A DNA stretch of 64,000 nt from Kribbella kalugense (lineage in GTDB: Bacteria > Actinomycetota > Actinomycetes > Propionibacteriales > Kribbellaceae): contig NZ_SODF01000002.1 of the NCBI RefSeq assembly GCF_004365875.1, forward strand, positions 1,612,001-1,676,000, written 5' to 3'. The notes below the pieces were generated by a model, which saw nothing but the letters and a program-made list of their open reading frames with translations, was not told the DNA's origin and made no database searches. Made by a program: the position numbers and the translations under genes. Each line of letters opens with the position of its first letter. Position 1 is the first letter of the stretch. This document shows, in pieces, positions 1 through 8,737 of the stretch.

Positions 1-2172
1 CGGATCGACTCCGACGAGGTCTTCGACATCACCTCTGGCGACGACGACACCGAGGCTGAGGCCGAGGTCCTGACTGCCGAGGAATCGGCCGAGGTCGATC
101 GGAGGCTGGCGAACCGTGGCGCGCTGGTGCGCCGTGCGGTGACGACCACGCAGGTGGTGGCGCGGGCGTCGAAGACGGTCGCGACGCACGACCGGACGAA
201 GACGACCGGGAAGGTGCTGCTGCGCGAGTCGTTCACGGTTGTGCAGGGTGTGGAGTCGTGGGCGAAGCGGGCGTGGGATGCCTCGACCATGGGCACCTAC
301 CGGCGCCAGATCAAGGCCGCTGAAGCGGTCGGCGATCGCGAGGAGTTGAAGGAGTGGACTGACCGCAAGGAGATGGCCACCGAACGCCGTCACCGTCGCC
401 TGATGGACCTGCCGAAGCTCGCCTGGGGTGTCCTCAAGGTCGCCGTCGCGATGACGGTCGGGGTGCCGCTACTGGTGCTGATCGTCGCCATACTCACCAA
501 GGCGACCGGGAACGGGTCGTTCACGGGTGTGTGGCTGGGGTTCTTCGCGCTGATCGGGGTCCTGATCGCGGCGGGTGCGTTCGTGTGGAGCCTGCTGGCG
601 GTCGCGGGACCGTTCCTGCTGGTGTTGGCCGCGTGGCGCGAAGGCAAACGGCGCGCTGAACCGCCGCAGTGGCTGGTCACGACCGCTGATGCGGACTGGG
701 TTGCGGCCATCGATGAAACCACGATCGCGCGGGCACTCGACGCGCTGCGTATCGCTTCCATCACCCAGTACCTGAAGTCCGGGCTGAAGCTTCAGTTCAT
801 CACCCCTGCCCGGGTGGATGGCCGCGGAACGCATGCGGTGGTGCGGTTGCCTGCCGGTGTCACGGCTGAGCTGATTGCGAAGCGCCGCACCCAGCTCGCG
901 ACCGGGCTTCACCGGGCCGCGAAGGAGGTGTGGCCGACGACGGGTTCTGAGGCCGGCATCTTGGATCTGTGGATCGCGGACAAGGGCGCATTGGCTGAGG
1001 GTGCGGGCGAGTACCCGTTGCTGGCCGGTGGTTTGGTGGATGTGTTCAAGGGTGTGCCTGCTGGGAAGACGCTGCGGGGTGACGCGATCCACGCGCCGGT
1101 GATGGAGCGCAACACGATCACGGGTGGCATGCCGGGTCAGGGCAAGTCGTCGGCGGCGCGGGCGATCATGGCCGGGTGCGCGTTGGACCCGACCGCTGAG
1201 CTGCGGATCTGGGTGCCGGATACGAACTTCGATTTCGAGGTGTTCAAGCCGCGCTGTTCGTCGTACGTGATGGGTGCTGACGACGAGTCCATGAAAGAGA
1301 TCCGCGACCAGCTCGTGAACGTTCATGAAGAGGTTCAGCGTCGCGGTGAACGGCTCCTCAAGTACGAGGTTCCTGCGGTCACTCGTGAACTCGCCTCCGC
1401 GGGTGTCGGGCTGCATCCGCTGGTGTGTCTGCTGGAAGAGGCGCACGTCGCGATCCAGGACGGCACCTACGGCAAGGAGATCTCGAAACTGCTGGTGGAC
1501 ATCGTCAAACTCGGCCGCAAGCGCGGTATCCACATGATCGTTTCGACGCAGGCTCCGACCAAGGAATCGATGCCGCGGGACGTGACCCGCAACTGCTCGA
1601 ACGGGATCGCGTTCGCGGTCGGTGACCACGTCGCCAACGATGGTCTGCTGGGCCAGGGCGCTTACCGGGCCGGGCATCGCGCGACCGAGCTGATTCCCGG
1701 TACCGACCGGGGAACGGCTGTGGTGAAGGGATTCAGCGGGGAACGGTCCGAGATCGTGCAGTGGTACTACCTCGACGTCTCCAAGGGCAACGACCAGGTC
1801 ACACCGATCATCAAGCGGTCCCTCGACGCGATCGCCAAGCTCGGCAAGGCCGCGCCGGACTCCCGTCCAGTGCAGATCGAGACCCGCGACCTGCTGACGG
1901 ACCTGGACGAAGTCCTCGGAGACGACCCGGTAGCGGTCGCGGACGTGCCCGCGCTGCTCAAGCGGCACGCGCCGACCTGGACGCCGTACCAGGCGCTCAC
2001 CGGGAAGGCGCTGCGGGAGCTGCTGGCCGCCGAGCACGGGATCAAGGTGCCCTCGACTGGGAACCGCTACCCCGTCGATCCGGCCACTATCCGTGACGCG
2101 ATCGTGCGGCGCGAACAGGACGCGACCAGCCCTGACGAGGACGGCGACGACGCCGGCCAACTCGCGAGTTAG
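1..2172 (+). CDS. FtsK/SpoIIIE-type (TraB-like) DNA translocase, 5' partial
   Basis: ATP-driven double-stranded DNA pump expected to move the AICE between mycelial cells. The frame is open from base 1 with no ribosome-binding site before the first possible start (GTG 127), so the gene probably begins left of the window. Counting from codon 127, hydrophobic helices lie near residues 98-170. A Walker A motif (GMPGQGKSS) sits near residue 335, and a Walker B-like stretch (LVCLLEEAH) near 435. The C-terminal 120 residues form a soluble tail of the kind that recognises DNA in TraB proteins, although this was not tested. It is followed by a repeat-rich spacer consistent with a transfer locus. Family assignment is firm; the role in transfer is inferred from context. 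Confidence 0.88.
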   Translation, partial: RIDSDEVFDITSGDDDTEAEAEVLTAEESAEVDRRLANRGALVRRAVTTTQVVARASKTVATHDRTKTTGKVLLRESFTVVQGVESWAKRAWDASTMGTYRRQIKAAEAVGDREELKEWTDRKEMATERRHRRLMDLPKLAWGVLKVAVAMTVGVPLLVLIVAILTKATGNGSFTGVWLGFFALIGVLIAAGAFVWSLLAVAGPFLLVLAAWREGKRRAEPPQWLVTTADADWVAAIDETTIARALDALRIASITQYLKSGLKLQFITPARVDGRGTHAVVRLPAGVTAELIAKRRTQLATGLHRAAKEVWPTTGSEAGILDLWIADKGALAEGAGEYPLLAGGLVDVFKGVPAGKTLRGDAIHAPVMERNTITGGMPGQGKSSAARAIMAGCALDPTAELRIWVPDTNFDFEVFKPRCSSYVMGADDESMKEIRDQLVNVHEEVQRRGERLLKYEVPAVTRELASAGVGLHPLVCLLEEAHVAIQDGTYGKEISKLLVDIVKLGRKRGIHMIVSTQAPTKESMPRDVTRNCSNGIAFAVGDHVANDGLLGQGAYRAGHRATELIPGTDRGTAVVKGFSGERSEIVQWYYLDVSKGNDQVTPIIKRSLDAIAKLGKAAPDSRPVQIETRDLLTDLDEVLGDDPVAVADVPALLKRHAPTWTPYQALTGKALRELLAAEHGIKVPSTGNRYPVDPATIRDAIVRREQDATSPDEDGDDAGQLAS

Positions 2173-2337
2173 CTCCACCCTCGGGGTCGAAGACCGCCCG
2201 AATCGGGCTCTGACCAGCAGTTTCCGGCCCCGGGTTAACTCGCCTCACTCGCTAACTTTCCGCAGGTCAGAGCCACATTAGCCCTCTAAGAGCCGGTGAG
2301 TTACAGACCTAACCCGATCACCGGCAGCTAACTCACC
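2163..2337. repeat. clt-like cluster of TAACTC(G/A)CC repeats downstream of the translocase gene
   Basis: Five copies or near-copies of TAACTC(G/A)CC occur at 2163-2171 (reverse, overlapping the stop codon), 2236-2244, 2253-2261 (TAACTTTCC), 2295-2303 (reverse) and 2329-2337. The last two form a perfect 9-bp inverted repeat. A separate 10-bp inverted repeat, GGCTCTGACC/GGTCAGAGCC, lies at 2206-2215 and 2265-2274. The 2173-2419 spacer has no gene. In Streptomyces conjugative plasmids, TraB recognises short repeats in a clt locus beside traB; the position here fits, but a repressor operator cluster is equally possible. Confidence 0.5.
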
Positions 2338-2419
2338 CCGATCATCCACCCCGGACGGACACCGCTAGGTGCTCGCCCCGGCACGTCACACCCTCGACCA
2401 ACTACAGAAAGTGACAGAC

Positions 2420-2725
2420 ATGTCTGGTCCCGTCCACGCCGCAGTCCTCGTCGCCTCCGCACTGATCGTCGCGATATCGGCGATCGCGCAGGCACCGACC
2501 CGAGACGTACAGATCGCCGTCCTGGTCACCACAGGGCTCGTGATCATCGGGCTCTATCTGCTGGCCTGCCGGATCTGGCCCTACGCCAAATGCACCCGCT
2601 GCTCAGGCTCGGGCAAGTCCCGATCCCTGTCCGGCAAGAAGTTCCGCGACTGCCCGCGCTGCAAAGGCACCGGCCGCCGACGCCGGATCGGCCGACGCCT
2701 GATCGACCGCCACAGCAACCGCTGA
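2420..2725 (+). CDS. Small AICE membrane protein with DnaJ-like zinc ribbon
   Basis: A 101-residue protein of unknown function. Two hydrophobic segments (about residues 6-23 and 31-50) would place it in the membrane. The C-terminal half carries two CxxCxGxG motifs (CTRCSGSG and CPRCKGTG), as in the zinc-binding region of DnaJ, followed by a very basic tail. ATG 2420 is preferred over the upstream start at 2369 because the protein then begins directly before the first membrane segment. Small membrane proteins of this kind sit beside tra genes in AICEs and are often linked to mycelial spreading (Spd), but that role is only inferred here. Confidence 0.65.
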   Translation: MSGPVHAAVLVASALIVAISAIAQAPTRDVQIAVLVTTGLVIIGLYLLACRIWPYAKCTRCSGSGKSRSLSGKKFRDCPRCKGTGRRRRIGRRLIDRHSNR

Positions 2726-2742
2726 CCCGGAGGACACCACCC

Positions 2743-3021
2743 ATGGCCACCGCACGCAAGCCACACCGCAAGACCTCAAACCGCGGCCCACATGACGAGT
2801 CGCGCGAGGAGTTCCGCGACCAGCTCGCAGACCTCCACCGCACCAAGCCCGCCGCCGAACGCGACGACGAGAAGGAGCGTCCGTTGACGCCGCGGGAGGA
2901 GTACCGCGCCGCGCTGGACGAGCTGAACCAATACTCGACCAACAACGAGACCACCGAAGCCCTGGCTGCGCGGGAACGCTTCGAGCAGGCAGGGCGCAAG
3001 CGTCGCTGGTGGCGTCGGTGA
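2743..3021 (+). CDS. Small charged AICE protein, function unknown
   Basis: A 92-residue hydrophilic protein rich in Arg, Lys, Glu and Asp, with no recognisable domain or membrane segment. The start at ATG 2743 is supported by a good Shine-Dalgarno (GGAGGA at about 2729-2734). The middle (about residues 20-75) is predicted helical by composition and the end is basic (RKRRWWRR). It lies 17 bp after the preceding small gene and overlaps the next one, so the three are very likely co-transcribed. I do not recognise the family. Confidence 0.6.
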   Translation: MATARKPHRKTSNRGPHDESREEFRDQLADLHRTKPAAERDDEKERPLTPREEYRAALDELNQYSTNNETTEALAARERFEQAGRKRRWWRR

Positions 3022-3449
3022 CGGCCGCGCTGAACGGGCTCAGCCTGCACCCGGCGAAGTCGCGATGGGTCGAGCTGTGGAACGGCAAACAGGCTCTCGG
3101 CTGGGACTACTACGGAACGCCGGTGTTCCGGTTTCGGTGGGCACCCGCAGGGCTCGCCACCCGCCGCCAACTCCGGGCGATGCGGATGTGTCCCGGTGGG
3201 CAGGAGCCGTACGCGCTGCTGGTGTGGCGCAAGGGGAAGCGGTGGGCGTGGCTGTACCGGCTCGACCTCGCACGCCCATCTCGTAAGCCATCACCAGCAC
3301 AGCTCAACGCCCTGGACAAGGCAATGCAGGCACGGCGGACCTGCCGCCAGTGCGGCCGGGTCGTCACGTACTGCGTGCCCACTCACGACCCGCTGTGCGA
3401 CCTGTGCATGTACGACGTCGACCACGTCATCGGCGCAGACGCCGCCTAA
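3009..3449 (+). CDS. RRQL-type zinc-ribbon AICE protein
   Basis: A 146-residue protein containing RRQLRAMRMCPGGQEP, a signature of small proteins carried next to replication genes in many actinobacterial AICEs. The C-terminal part has paired cysteines (CRQCG ... CDLC), suggesting a bound zinc. Its biochemical role is unknown to me. GTG 3009 overlaps the preceding gene by 13 bp; GTG 3018, overlapping that gene's stop, is an equally reasonable start. It ends 23 bp before the prim-pol gene, so co-expression with replication functions is likely. Confidence 0.7.
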   Translation: MASVTAALNGLSLHPAKSRWVELWNGKQALGWDYYGTPVFRFRWAPAGLATRRQLRAMRMCPGGQEPYALLVWRKGKRWAWLYRLDLARPSRKPSPAQLNALDKAMQARRTCRQCGRVVTYCVPTHDPLCDLCMYDVDHVIGADAA

Positions 3450-3472
3450 TCCACCTCGAGGAGGAATCCACG

Positions 3473-4345
3473 ATGAACGACCTGCTGACTGCCGCCCTGG
3501 ACGCTACCTCGCATGGCTGGCCGGTGTTCATGCTCGGTCGCTCCAAGCGACCCGTTGCCAACTGCAACGACTGCCGCGACAATCCGCACGACCCGGCGAA
3601 CTGTGGGCACCTGACCTGCCACGGGTTCTACGCCGCCAGCACCGACCCCGATCGGGTCGCGCAGATCGTGGCGGCCGTACCTGCCGGACAGCTCGCCGTA
3701 CGGACTGGTGCCGTGTCTGGGCTGGTCGTGGTCGACGTCGATCCCGCACACGGAGGTAGTGACAGCCTGGGCGAGCTGGTGGCGTTCCAGTTGGTGCCGC
3801 GCACGCTGTGGGTTCGTACCGGCTCCGCTGGAGTGCACCTGTACTACCGCCACCCCGGCCGCGAGGTCCCGTCGCGGCCGATGCCGAACCGGGCCGGAAT
3901 CGACATCAAGGCAGACGGCGGGTACGTCGTTCTCCCGCCCTCGATCCACCACCGCACCCACCAGCCCTACCGATGGGGCGACGGACTGGCCGAACTGAGC
4001 GAGATGCCCCCCGCGCTGATCGACGCCTGCCTACCCGCTACGCCGGCCGATTCCACCACCCGCCCGGCCGGGCCGATCCGGACCGCCAAGGCGGGGGGCA
4101 TCTCGAACCCTCAGAGCCTGCTCACGTCCACCCTCAACGCCGTACGCAACGCACCCGAGGGAAAGCGCCGAACAACGCTCTACGGAGCCGCTAGAGGCGT
4201 CGCTCGGATGGTCGCGGCCGGAGCTATCACCCAAGCCGACGCGATCGCCGCACTGACCGACGTAGGACAGCAAGTTGAACAAACCGCCCGCGACATCCAA
4301 GCCGCTATCGCTGGTGGCTTCCATGACGAAGGGATTGCCGCATGA
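3473..4345 (+). CDS. Bifunctional DNA primase/polymerase (prim-pol), AICE replication protein
   Basis: A 290-residue protein of the archaeo-eukaryotic primase superfamily (Prim-Pol), expected to prime and extend DNA during replication of the excised element. Early residues form a Cys/His cluster (CNDC ... CGHLTCHGFY), and the catalytic acidic triad is likely VVVDVDPAHGG, near residue 90. The motif GIDIKADGGYVVLPPS near 145-160 is characteristic. The start at ATG 3473 has a strong GAGGAGG site about 10 bp upstream. The stop overlaps the next start (ATGA), so translation of the two replication proteins is coupled. Confidence 0.88.
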   Translation: MNDLLTAALDATSHGWPVFMLGRSKRPVANCNDCRDNPHDPANCGHLTCHGFYAASTDPDRVAQIVAAVPAGQLAVRTGAVSGLVVVDVDPAHGGSDSLGELVAFQLVPRTLWVRTGSAGVHLYYRHPGREVPSRPMPNRAGIDIKADGGYVVLPPSIHHRTHQPYRWGDGLAELSEMPPALIDACLPATPADSTTRPAGPIRTAKAGGISNPQSLLTSTLNAVRNAPEGKRRTTLYGAARGVARMVAAGAITQADAIAALTDVGQQVEQTARDIQAAIAGGFHDEGIAA

Positions 4346-5694
4346 CCCCGGATCAGACCATGCCCGAACAGGTCAACGGTGCCGAGCTGCTGGACGAAGT
4401 AGCCGAGACCATCACTCGTTACGTCGTACTACCCAGCGACGCCGCGCTGACCGCGGTAGTGCTGTGGATCGGTGCGACGCACGCCGTACCCGCGTGGAAC
4501 TGCGCGCCGCGGCTGGTGATCCGGGCGCCAGAAAAGCGGTGCGGAAAGTCGCGACTGCTCGACATGGCCGACGGCATGGTGCACCGGCCGCTGATGACCA
4601 CCAACGCGTCCCCGTCAGCGGTCTACCGGTCGATCGGGCTCATGCCGTCCGATCCGCCGACGCTGCTGATCGATGAGGCCGACACGATCTTTGGCCCGAA
4701 GGCGGGTGACCACGAGGACCTGCGCGGGCTGCTGAACGCCGGTCACCAGCGGGGACGCCCGACCCTGCGCTACGACGCCGGATCCAAGAACGTGGAGCGG
4801 ATCGAGACCTTCGCCATGGCCGCACTCGCGGGAATCGGCACCATGCCCGACACGATCGAGGACCGGGCTGCCGTGATCCGGATGCGTCGCCGCGCGGCCG
4901 GTGAGACCGTGCAGCCCTACCGGGTACGCCGCGACGGGCCGGTGCTGGCCGACCTGCGCAATCGGCTGCACGCGTGGGTCATCATGCACCTGGACGAGCT
5001 GACCAACGCGGCCCCGACGATGCCGCTCGAAGACCGCGCCGCCGACACCTGGGAACCCCTGATTGCGCTGGCCGACCTGGCAGGCGGTCGCTGGCCCCAG
5101 GCCGCCCGTGGAGCTGCGTTGACACTGCTGGCTGAGCTACAGGACTCCACCGAGGTCTCGCAGTCCGTACGGCTGCTGACCGACTGCCGGACCGCATTCG
5201 GCGCGGCGACCGCGCTCCCGTCGACCGTGCTCGCCCAACGGCTGCGCGCCGACGAAGAGTCGCCCTGGCAGGAGATGCCCGCACCGGGCGGACTCACCGT
5301 ACGGCGACTGGCCGCGCTGCTGCGCGAGTTCGACATCACCCCGAAGAACCACCGCTGGGAAGACGGCACCCAGTCCAAGGGCTACACCCGCGATGACTTC
5401 GCTGACGCCTGGGCGAGGTACTGCCCCGAACCCGCCGAAAACGGCTCTAGCCAATCAACCGTCACGAACCGTCCCAACCGTCCCATCGCAGGTCACGCCG
5501 GGGACGGATCGGTCCCGTGGGACGGATCGAACCGTCCCAACGATCCATCCGTCCCCGCTCTGACCTGGGCAGGGACGGTTGGGACGGATGGGACGGACGA
5601 CCCGGAGAAGCCCGCACAGGCTGCCACCTGCATCCGTTGTCGGCGGCCCCTTTCGCACGACGACGGCAGCCGCACACACCCCAACTGCGCATGA
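4342..5694 (+). CDS. DUF3631 helicase-like replication protein
   Basis: A 450-residue protein with a P-loop-like motif near residues 66-72 (PEKRCGKSRLLD) and an acidic Walker B-like motif (LLIDEADTIF) near 112-118, matching the DUF3631 family of element-borne NTPases that accompany prim-pol proteins. A helicase or loader role in element replication is inferred. The final 70 residues are low complexity (Thr, Val, Asp, Gly, Asn, Pro) because the DNA underneath carries nine GGGACGG repeats. It ends with a CxxC and a terminal Cys. The start overlaps the preceding stop by 4 bp, and the stop overlaps a possible upstream start of xis. Confidence 0.85.
   Translation: MTPDQTMPEQVNGAELLDEVAETITRYVVLPSDAALTAVVLWIGATHAVPAWNCAPRLVIRAPEKRCGKSRLLDMADGMVHRPLMTTNASPSAVYRSIGLMPSDPPTLLIDEADTIFGPKAGDHEDLRGLLNAGHQRGRPTLRYDAGSKNVERIETFAMAALAGIGTMPDTIEDRAAVIRMRRRAAGETVQPYRVRRDGPVLADLRNRLHAWVIMHLDELTNAAPTMPLEDRAADTWEPLIALADLAGGRWPQAARGAALTLLAELQDSTEVSQSVRLLTDCRTAFGAATALPSTVLAQRLRADEESPWQEMPAPGGLTVRRLAALLREFDITPKNHRWEDGTQSKGYTRDDFADAWARYCPEPAENGSSQSTVTNRPNRPIAGHAGDGSVPWDGSNRPNDPSVPALTWAGTVGTDGTDDPEKPAQAATCIRCRRPLSHDDGSRTHPNCA
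5469..5596. repeat. Nine GGGACGG/CCGTCCC repeats, candidate iterons or replication origin
   Basis: The heptamer occurs at 5469, 5478, 5532 and 5549 on one strand (CCGTCCC) and at 5501, 5519, 5572, 5581 and 5590 on the other (GGGACGG), within 128 bp. Several copies extend to GGGACGGAT. They lie in the low-complexity 3' part of the DUF3631 gene, directly after the prim-pol gene. Such a dense, both-strand array resembles iterons bound by a Rep protein, and AICE origins can lie at rep genes. Function is inferred. Confidence 0.5.
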
Positions 5695-5732
5695 GTGAAC
5701 GCGACCGACTGACTGAAGGAGATCTCTTCCCG

Positions 5733-5960
5733 ATGAGCATCGCTGAAGACTCGATCACCACCACTGCGCCGCTCTTGCTGACGGTGGAGCAGGCCGCGCA
5801 ACAGCTCGGCATCGGCCGGACAACGGTGTTCGCCCTGCTGAAGTCAGGCGACCTCGAATCGATCCCGCTCGGTCGCCTCCGGCGAATCCCAGCGGAGTGC
5901 ATCACCGAGTACATCGATCGTCTCCGGGCCGCTGCCCGAGACAACCGACAGGCCGCCTAG
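5733..5960 (+). CDS. xis: Excisionase (Xis), MerR-like helix-turn-helix protein
   Basis: A 75-residue DNA-binding protein with the excisionase-type winged helix: LTVEQAAQQLGIGRTTVF followed by a wing reading IPLGRLRRIP. It would bind near att sites and steer the integrase towards excision. ATG 5733 is chosen because AAGGAG at 5716-5721 precedes it; an in-frame ATG at 5691 overlaps the stop of the previous gene and would add 14 residues. It ends 12 bp before the integrase gene, the usual xis-int arrangement. Confidence 0.88.
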   Translation: MSIAEDSITTTAPLLLTVEQAAQQLGIGRTTVFALLKSGDLESIPLGRLRRIPAECITEYIDRLRAAARDNRQAA

Positions 5961-5972
5961 GAGGGAATCCCA

Positions 5973-7268
5973 ATGAGCGAAGAGAAAGCGAAGCGTCACA
6001 AGAACCCTGACGGCCGGTCCTCGATCTACCTTGGCGCGGACGGCTACTGGCACGGCCGCGTGACCATGGGTGTAAAGGACAACGGGCAGCCTGACCGGCC
6101 ACACGTAAAGCGCAGGCGCAAGGAAGACGTAGTGGCGCGTGTCAAGGAGCTGGAAAAGCAGCGCGACAGCGGCAAGGTACGGCGGGCCGGGCCGAAGAAG
6201 TGGACGGTTGCGGAATGGCTCACGCACTGGCTGACAATCGCCCGGCCGACCCTGCGAGACGGCGCATACGACGCATATGAAGTCGCCGTGCGGGTGCACC
6301 TCATTCCCGGTCTCGGAGCGCACAAGCTGAACAAGTTGCTGCCCGAACACCTAGAACGCTTCTACACGAAGATGCAGGAGAACGGGTCGGCGGCCGGCAC
6401 TGCTCATCAGGCGCACCGGACCATTCGCAGAGCGCTGGGAGAAGCCGAGAAACGCGGCGCGCTGACAGCGCACAACCCTGCCGAGCTGGCGAATCCGCCA
6501 CGGCTCGACCTGGAGGAAGAGGACGAGATCGATCCGTACACCGTCGACGAGATCAAAGCGATCTTGGTCGAGGCCAACAAGCGCCGGAACAGTGCGCGGT
6601 GGGCAATCGCCTTGGCGCTCGGATTGCGTCAGGGCGAGGCACTGGGACTGAAGTGGTCGGACGTCGATATGAAGGCCGGAATACTGCGGGTGCGACGGAG
6701 CCTGAACCGGCCCAAGTACAAGCACGGCTGCGACGGCGAGCCGTGCGGTCGGAAGCCCGGATTCTGTCCGAAGCGCCAGAAGGCCCGACCGGACGCAGCA
6801 CCGACGAAATCGCGGGCAGGTCGCCGGACGATCGGCCTACCGACGGAGCTGACGAAGATTCTGCGGGCTCACTGGAAGGAGCAGGCCGCCGAAAGGACCC
6901 GAGCTCGCCAACTCTGGAAGGACGAAGGGTGGGTGTTCGCCAAGCGGACCGGAGAGGCGCTGAGCCCGAACATGGACTACCGGGAGTGGAAAGGGATCCT
7001 GAAGGCGGCCGGGATTCGTGACGGCAGACTGCACGATGCCCGGCACACGGCCGCGACCGTCCTGCTGCTGCTCGGCGTACCCGAGCGGGCCGTCATGGAC
7101 GTGATGGGCTGGTCGTCGTCATCGATGGTCAAGCGGTACCAGCACGTCACCGCGCCTGTCCGGATGGACATTGCCGAACGCGTCGGCGGACTGCTCTGGG
7201 CGGCCACCGAGGCGGGGGAGAACGACGACCCGGACGAGGCGGCTGGCGGAGTTCTCGTGCCTGCGTGA
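5973..7268 (+). CDS. int: Site-specific tyrosine integrase of the AICE
   Basis: A 431-residue tyrosine recombinase that would integrate and excise the element at tRNA-Ser. The N-terminal part (DGRSSIYLGADGYWHG) resembles an arm-type DNA-binding domain, followed by a core-binding helical domain and a catalytic domain. Visible catalytic residues are the first Arg in LALGLRQGEALGLKW (near 215), HDARH (near 352-356) with the second Arg, and the nucleophilic Tyr in MVKRYQHV (near 390). A run of Cys residues (CDGEPCGRKPGFC) in the catalytic domain is common in AICE integrases. The Shine-Dalgarno is AGGAGGG at about 5959. It is full length and looks intact. Confidence 0.95.
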   Translation: MSEEKAKRHKNPDGRSSIYLGADGYWHGRVTMGVKDNGQPDRPHVKRRRKEDVVARVKELEKQRDSGKVRRAGPKKWTVAEWLTHWLTIARPTLRDGAYDAYEVAVRVHLIPGLGAHKLNKLLPEHLERFYTKMQENGSAAGTAHQAHRTIRRALGEAEKRGALTAHNPAELANPPRLDLEEEDEIDPYTVDEIKAILVEANKRRNSARWAIALALGLRQGEALGLKWSDVDMKAGILRVRRSLNRPKYKHGCDGEPCGRKPGFCPKRQKARPDAAPTKSRAGRRTIGLPTELTKILRAHWKEQAAERTRARQLWKDEGWVFAKRTGEALSPNMDYREWKGILKAAGIRDGRLHDARHTAATVLLLLGVPERAVMDVMGWSSSSMVKRYQHVTAPVRMDIAERVGGLLWAATEAGENDDPDEAAGGVLVPA

Positions 7269-7375
7269 GAGGCTGTTGAGACCCTGGGACATGAAGAGGG
7301 GCCGGACGCTCAGCATCCGGCCCCTCTGTCCTTCGTGACTCCGAAGCCCGAAAACCGCTCTTGACCAGCGGTTCG
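7266..7375 (+). repeat. Integrase-tail/terminator direct repeat, copy A
   Basis: Roughly 110 bp beginning at the integrase stop are closely similar to 9351-9472. Both contain GGCTGTTGAGAC, CCTGGGACATGAAG, the same terminator hairpin and a CTTGACC tail. The remaining 134 bp before the next gene show no other feature. Confidence 0.8.
7295..7327 (+). terminator. Integrase terminator hairpin (copy A)
   Basis: A perfect 12-bp stem, AGAGGGGCCGGA/TCCGGCCCCTCT, with a 9-nt loop lies 27 bp after the integrase stop. It is followed by GTCCTTCGT rather than a T-run, which is typical of high-GC actinomycetes. Confidence 0.8.
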
Positions 7376-7509
7376 TGCTCCGAACGTGCGAACTTCAGAC
7401 GCTTCCGCATACTCATCCAAGCTTCGCCAATCAGAACACATGTGCGTTACGAGCGTCTGAGGATCTCGACCGTGACCTGATGACAGGGCGTCAGGGTTAG
7501 GGCAGAGTA

Positions 7510-8712
7510 GTGAGCGTGGGTGGGGATAAAAATCGCAGAGTCACATATCACGAGGCTATCTCGATCTTGACGGCGCAAGCAGACGCCGATTACGACGGCA
7601 TCTATACGCCCGCAGTCACGGGTCCGCCCGGAGGGAAGGTCTTCTGGGATATAGACGGTTACGTCGATCCGCTACGCGGAGATCGGACCCATGCCGATTC
7701 GATCAAAACCTCCGGCGGCGACATGTCAGCCGTCTCAATCCTTCATTACCTTTTCCGTTCATCAATGGTTCTATCGACAGACGCCGGTGCGGAAGTTTGG
7801 GAATACTTCCAAGACTTCAGTCGAATCTGCATGGGCGACGCCGCCCGACTCGCCTACATGGGTGGTCTACTACCGAGACCCGTTTGGGTCGACGAGTTCA
7901 AGCAGAAATTGGTCCTCGCGCACCCTGGTCACGCCGAGCAGATTGATCAGGTATCTATTGCAACTGTAATTAGACCGCAAATTCTTGCATTCAGTTACCC
8001 TGGGCGACGGCTTATCGAGATCTCGGCTGTTTCTCGGGAGCACTTACGGTCGATCAATCTTCTACTTTGGACTGTTGCCGACTCGATCCTCAATCCAGAA
8101 TCACGCCCGGACGGAATTCGTGCAGGTGAAAAACTTCTCGACCTGCTCCTGCCCTGGATTTTTGCACTGTATTACCACAATACTAACTACAGTCGCCTGC
8201 CCATCCTCAGGGCGCCATCGTATGGAACATTCGGAGCTGCGCAGCGACTTTCGCACACACAGGTCGAGTTCATGCTGGCTCACGAGTTCGCTCATATGCT
8301 ACTGCATAGCGGCAAACCGTTCGATCAGGCACTCGAAGTTGAGGCAGATGGATTTGCCTACGACCTGCTATTCGACGCCCAGCCCTTCGTGGAGAAGGAG
8401 ACGCCCTTTCTGACGTTCATGGCGTTAAGGTGGCTCTTCCTTTATCTATCGCTAGACAGGATCGTTGGAGCGGTCCTTGCCGACTATCCAGTTGACTGGA
8501 TAGAGATACCGATCCGCGATCGGGAGCTCCCATTTCTCCGTCGGGCTGGCGACCTGCCTGCATCCCGGTCTCTCCAACGAGTCTGGCAATTGGGTGACTT
8601 GCTGCTATTTCAAGCCAAAGGACTCTTATATGAGCGCGGTCCGTTGTGGCTTAAGAAACAGGCAGATGAGTTTCGCGAGAACTTCTGTTTCCCTGCAAAT
8701 GGACCGAGTTAG
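7510..8712 (+). CDS. HExxH metallopeptidase-like protein, AICE cargo
   Basis: A 400-residue protein with a zincin motif HEFAH at residues 258-262 and a downstream EVEAD (276-280) that would supply the third zinc ligand, the pattern of ImmA/IrrE-like and related minimal metallopeptidases. The N-terminal 240 residues match no domain I know. The region after the active site (about 300-345) is hydrophobic but also contains charged residues. It starts at GTG 7510 and lies just upstream of a small membrane-associated protein. The two-gene unit is clearly more AT-rich than its neighbours, with codon use unlike the core genes, so it was probably acquired. A defence or conflict role is inferred from location only. 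Confidence 0.72.
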   Translation: MSVGGDKNRRVTYHEAISILTAQADADYDGIYTPAVTGPPGGKVFWDIDGYVDPLRGDRTHADSIKTSGGDMSAVSILHYLFRSSMVLSTDAGAEVWEYFQDFSRICMGDAARLAYMGGLLPRPVWVDEFKQKLVLAHPGHAEQIDQVSIATVIRPQILAFSYPGRRLIEISAVSREHLRSINLLLWTVADSILNPESRPDGIRAGEKLLDLLLPWIFALYYHNTNYSRLPILRAPSYGTFGAAQRLSHTQVEFMLAHEFAHMLLHSGKPFDQALEVEADGFAYDLLFDAQPFVEKETPFLTFMALRWLFLYLSLDRIVGAVLADYPVDWIEIPIRDRELPFLRRAGDLPASRSLQRVWQLGDLLLFQAKGLLYERGPLWLKKQADEFRENFCFPANGPS

Positions 8713-8737
8713 AGCTATTGGAGAAAGATGACACCAA

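Noticed and set aside
469..2178. 569-codon open frame on the minus strand antisense to the translocase gene
   Set aside because: Its composition (His/Arg/Pro/Gln-rich) and lack of domains show that it is a GC-bias shadow of the real gene.
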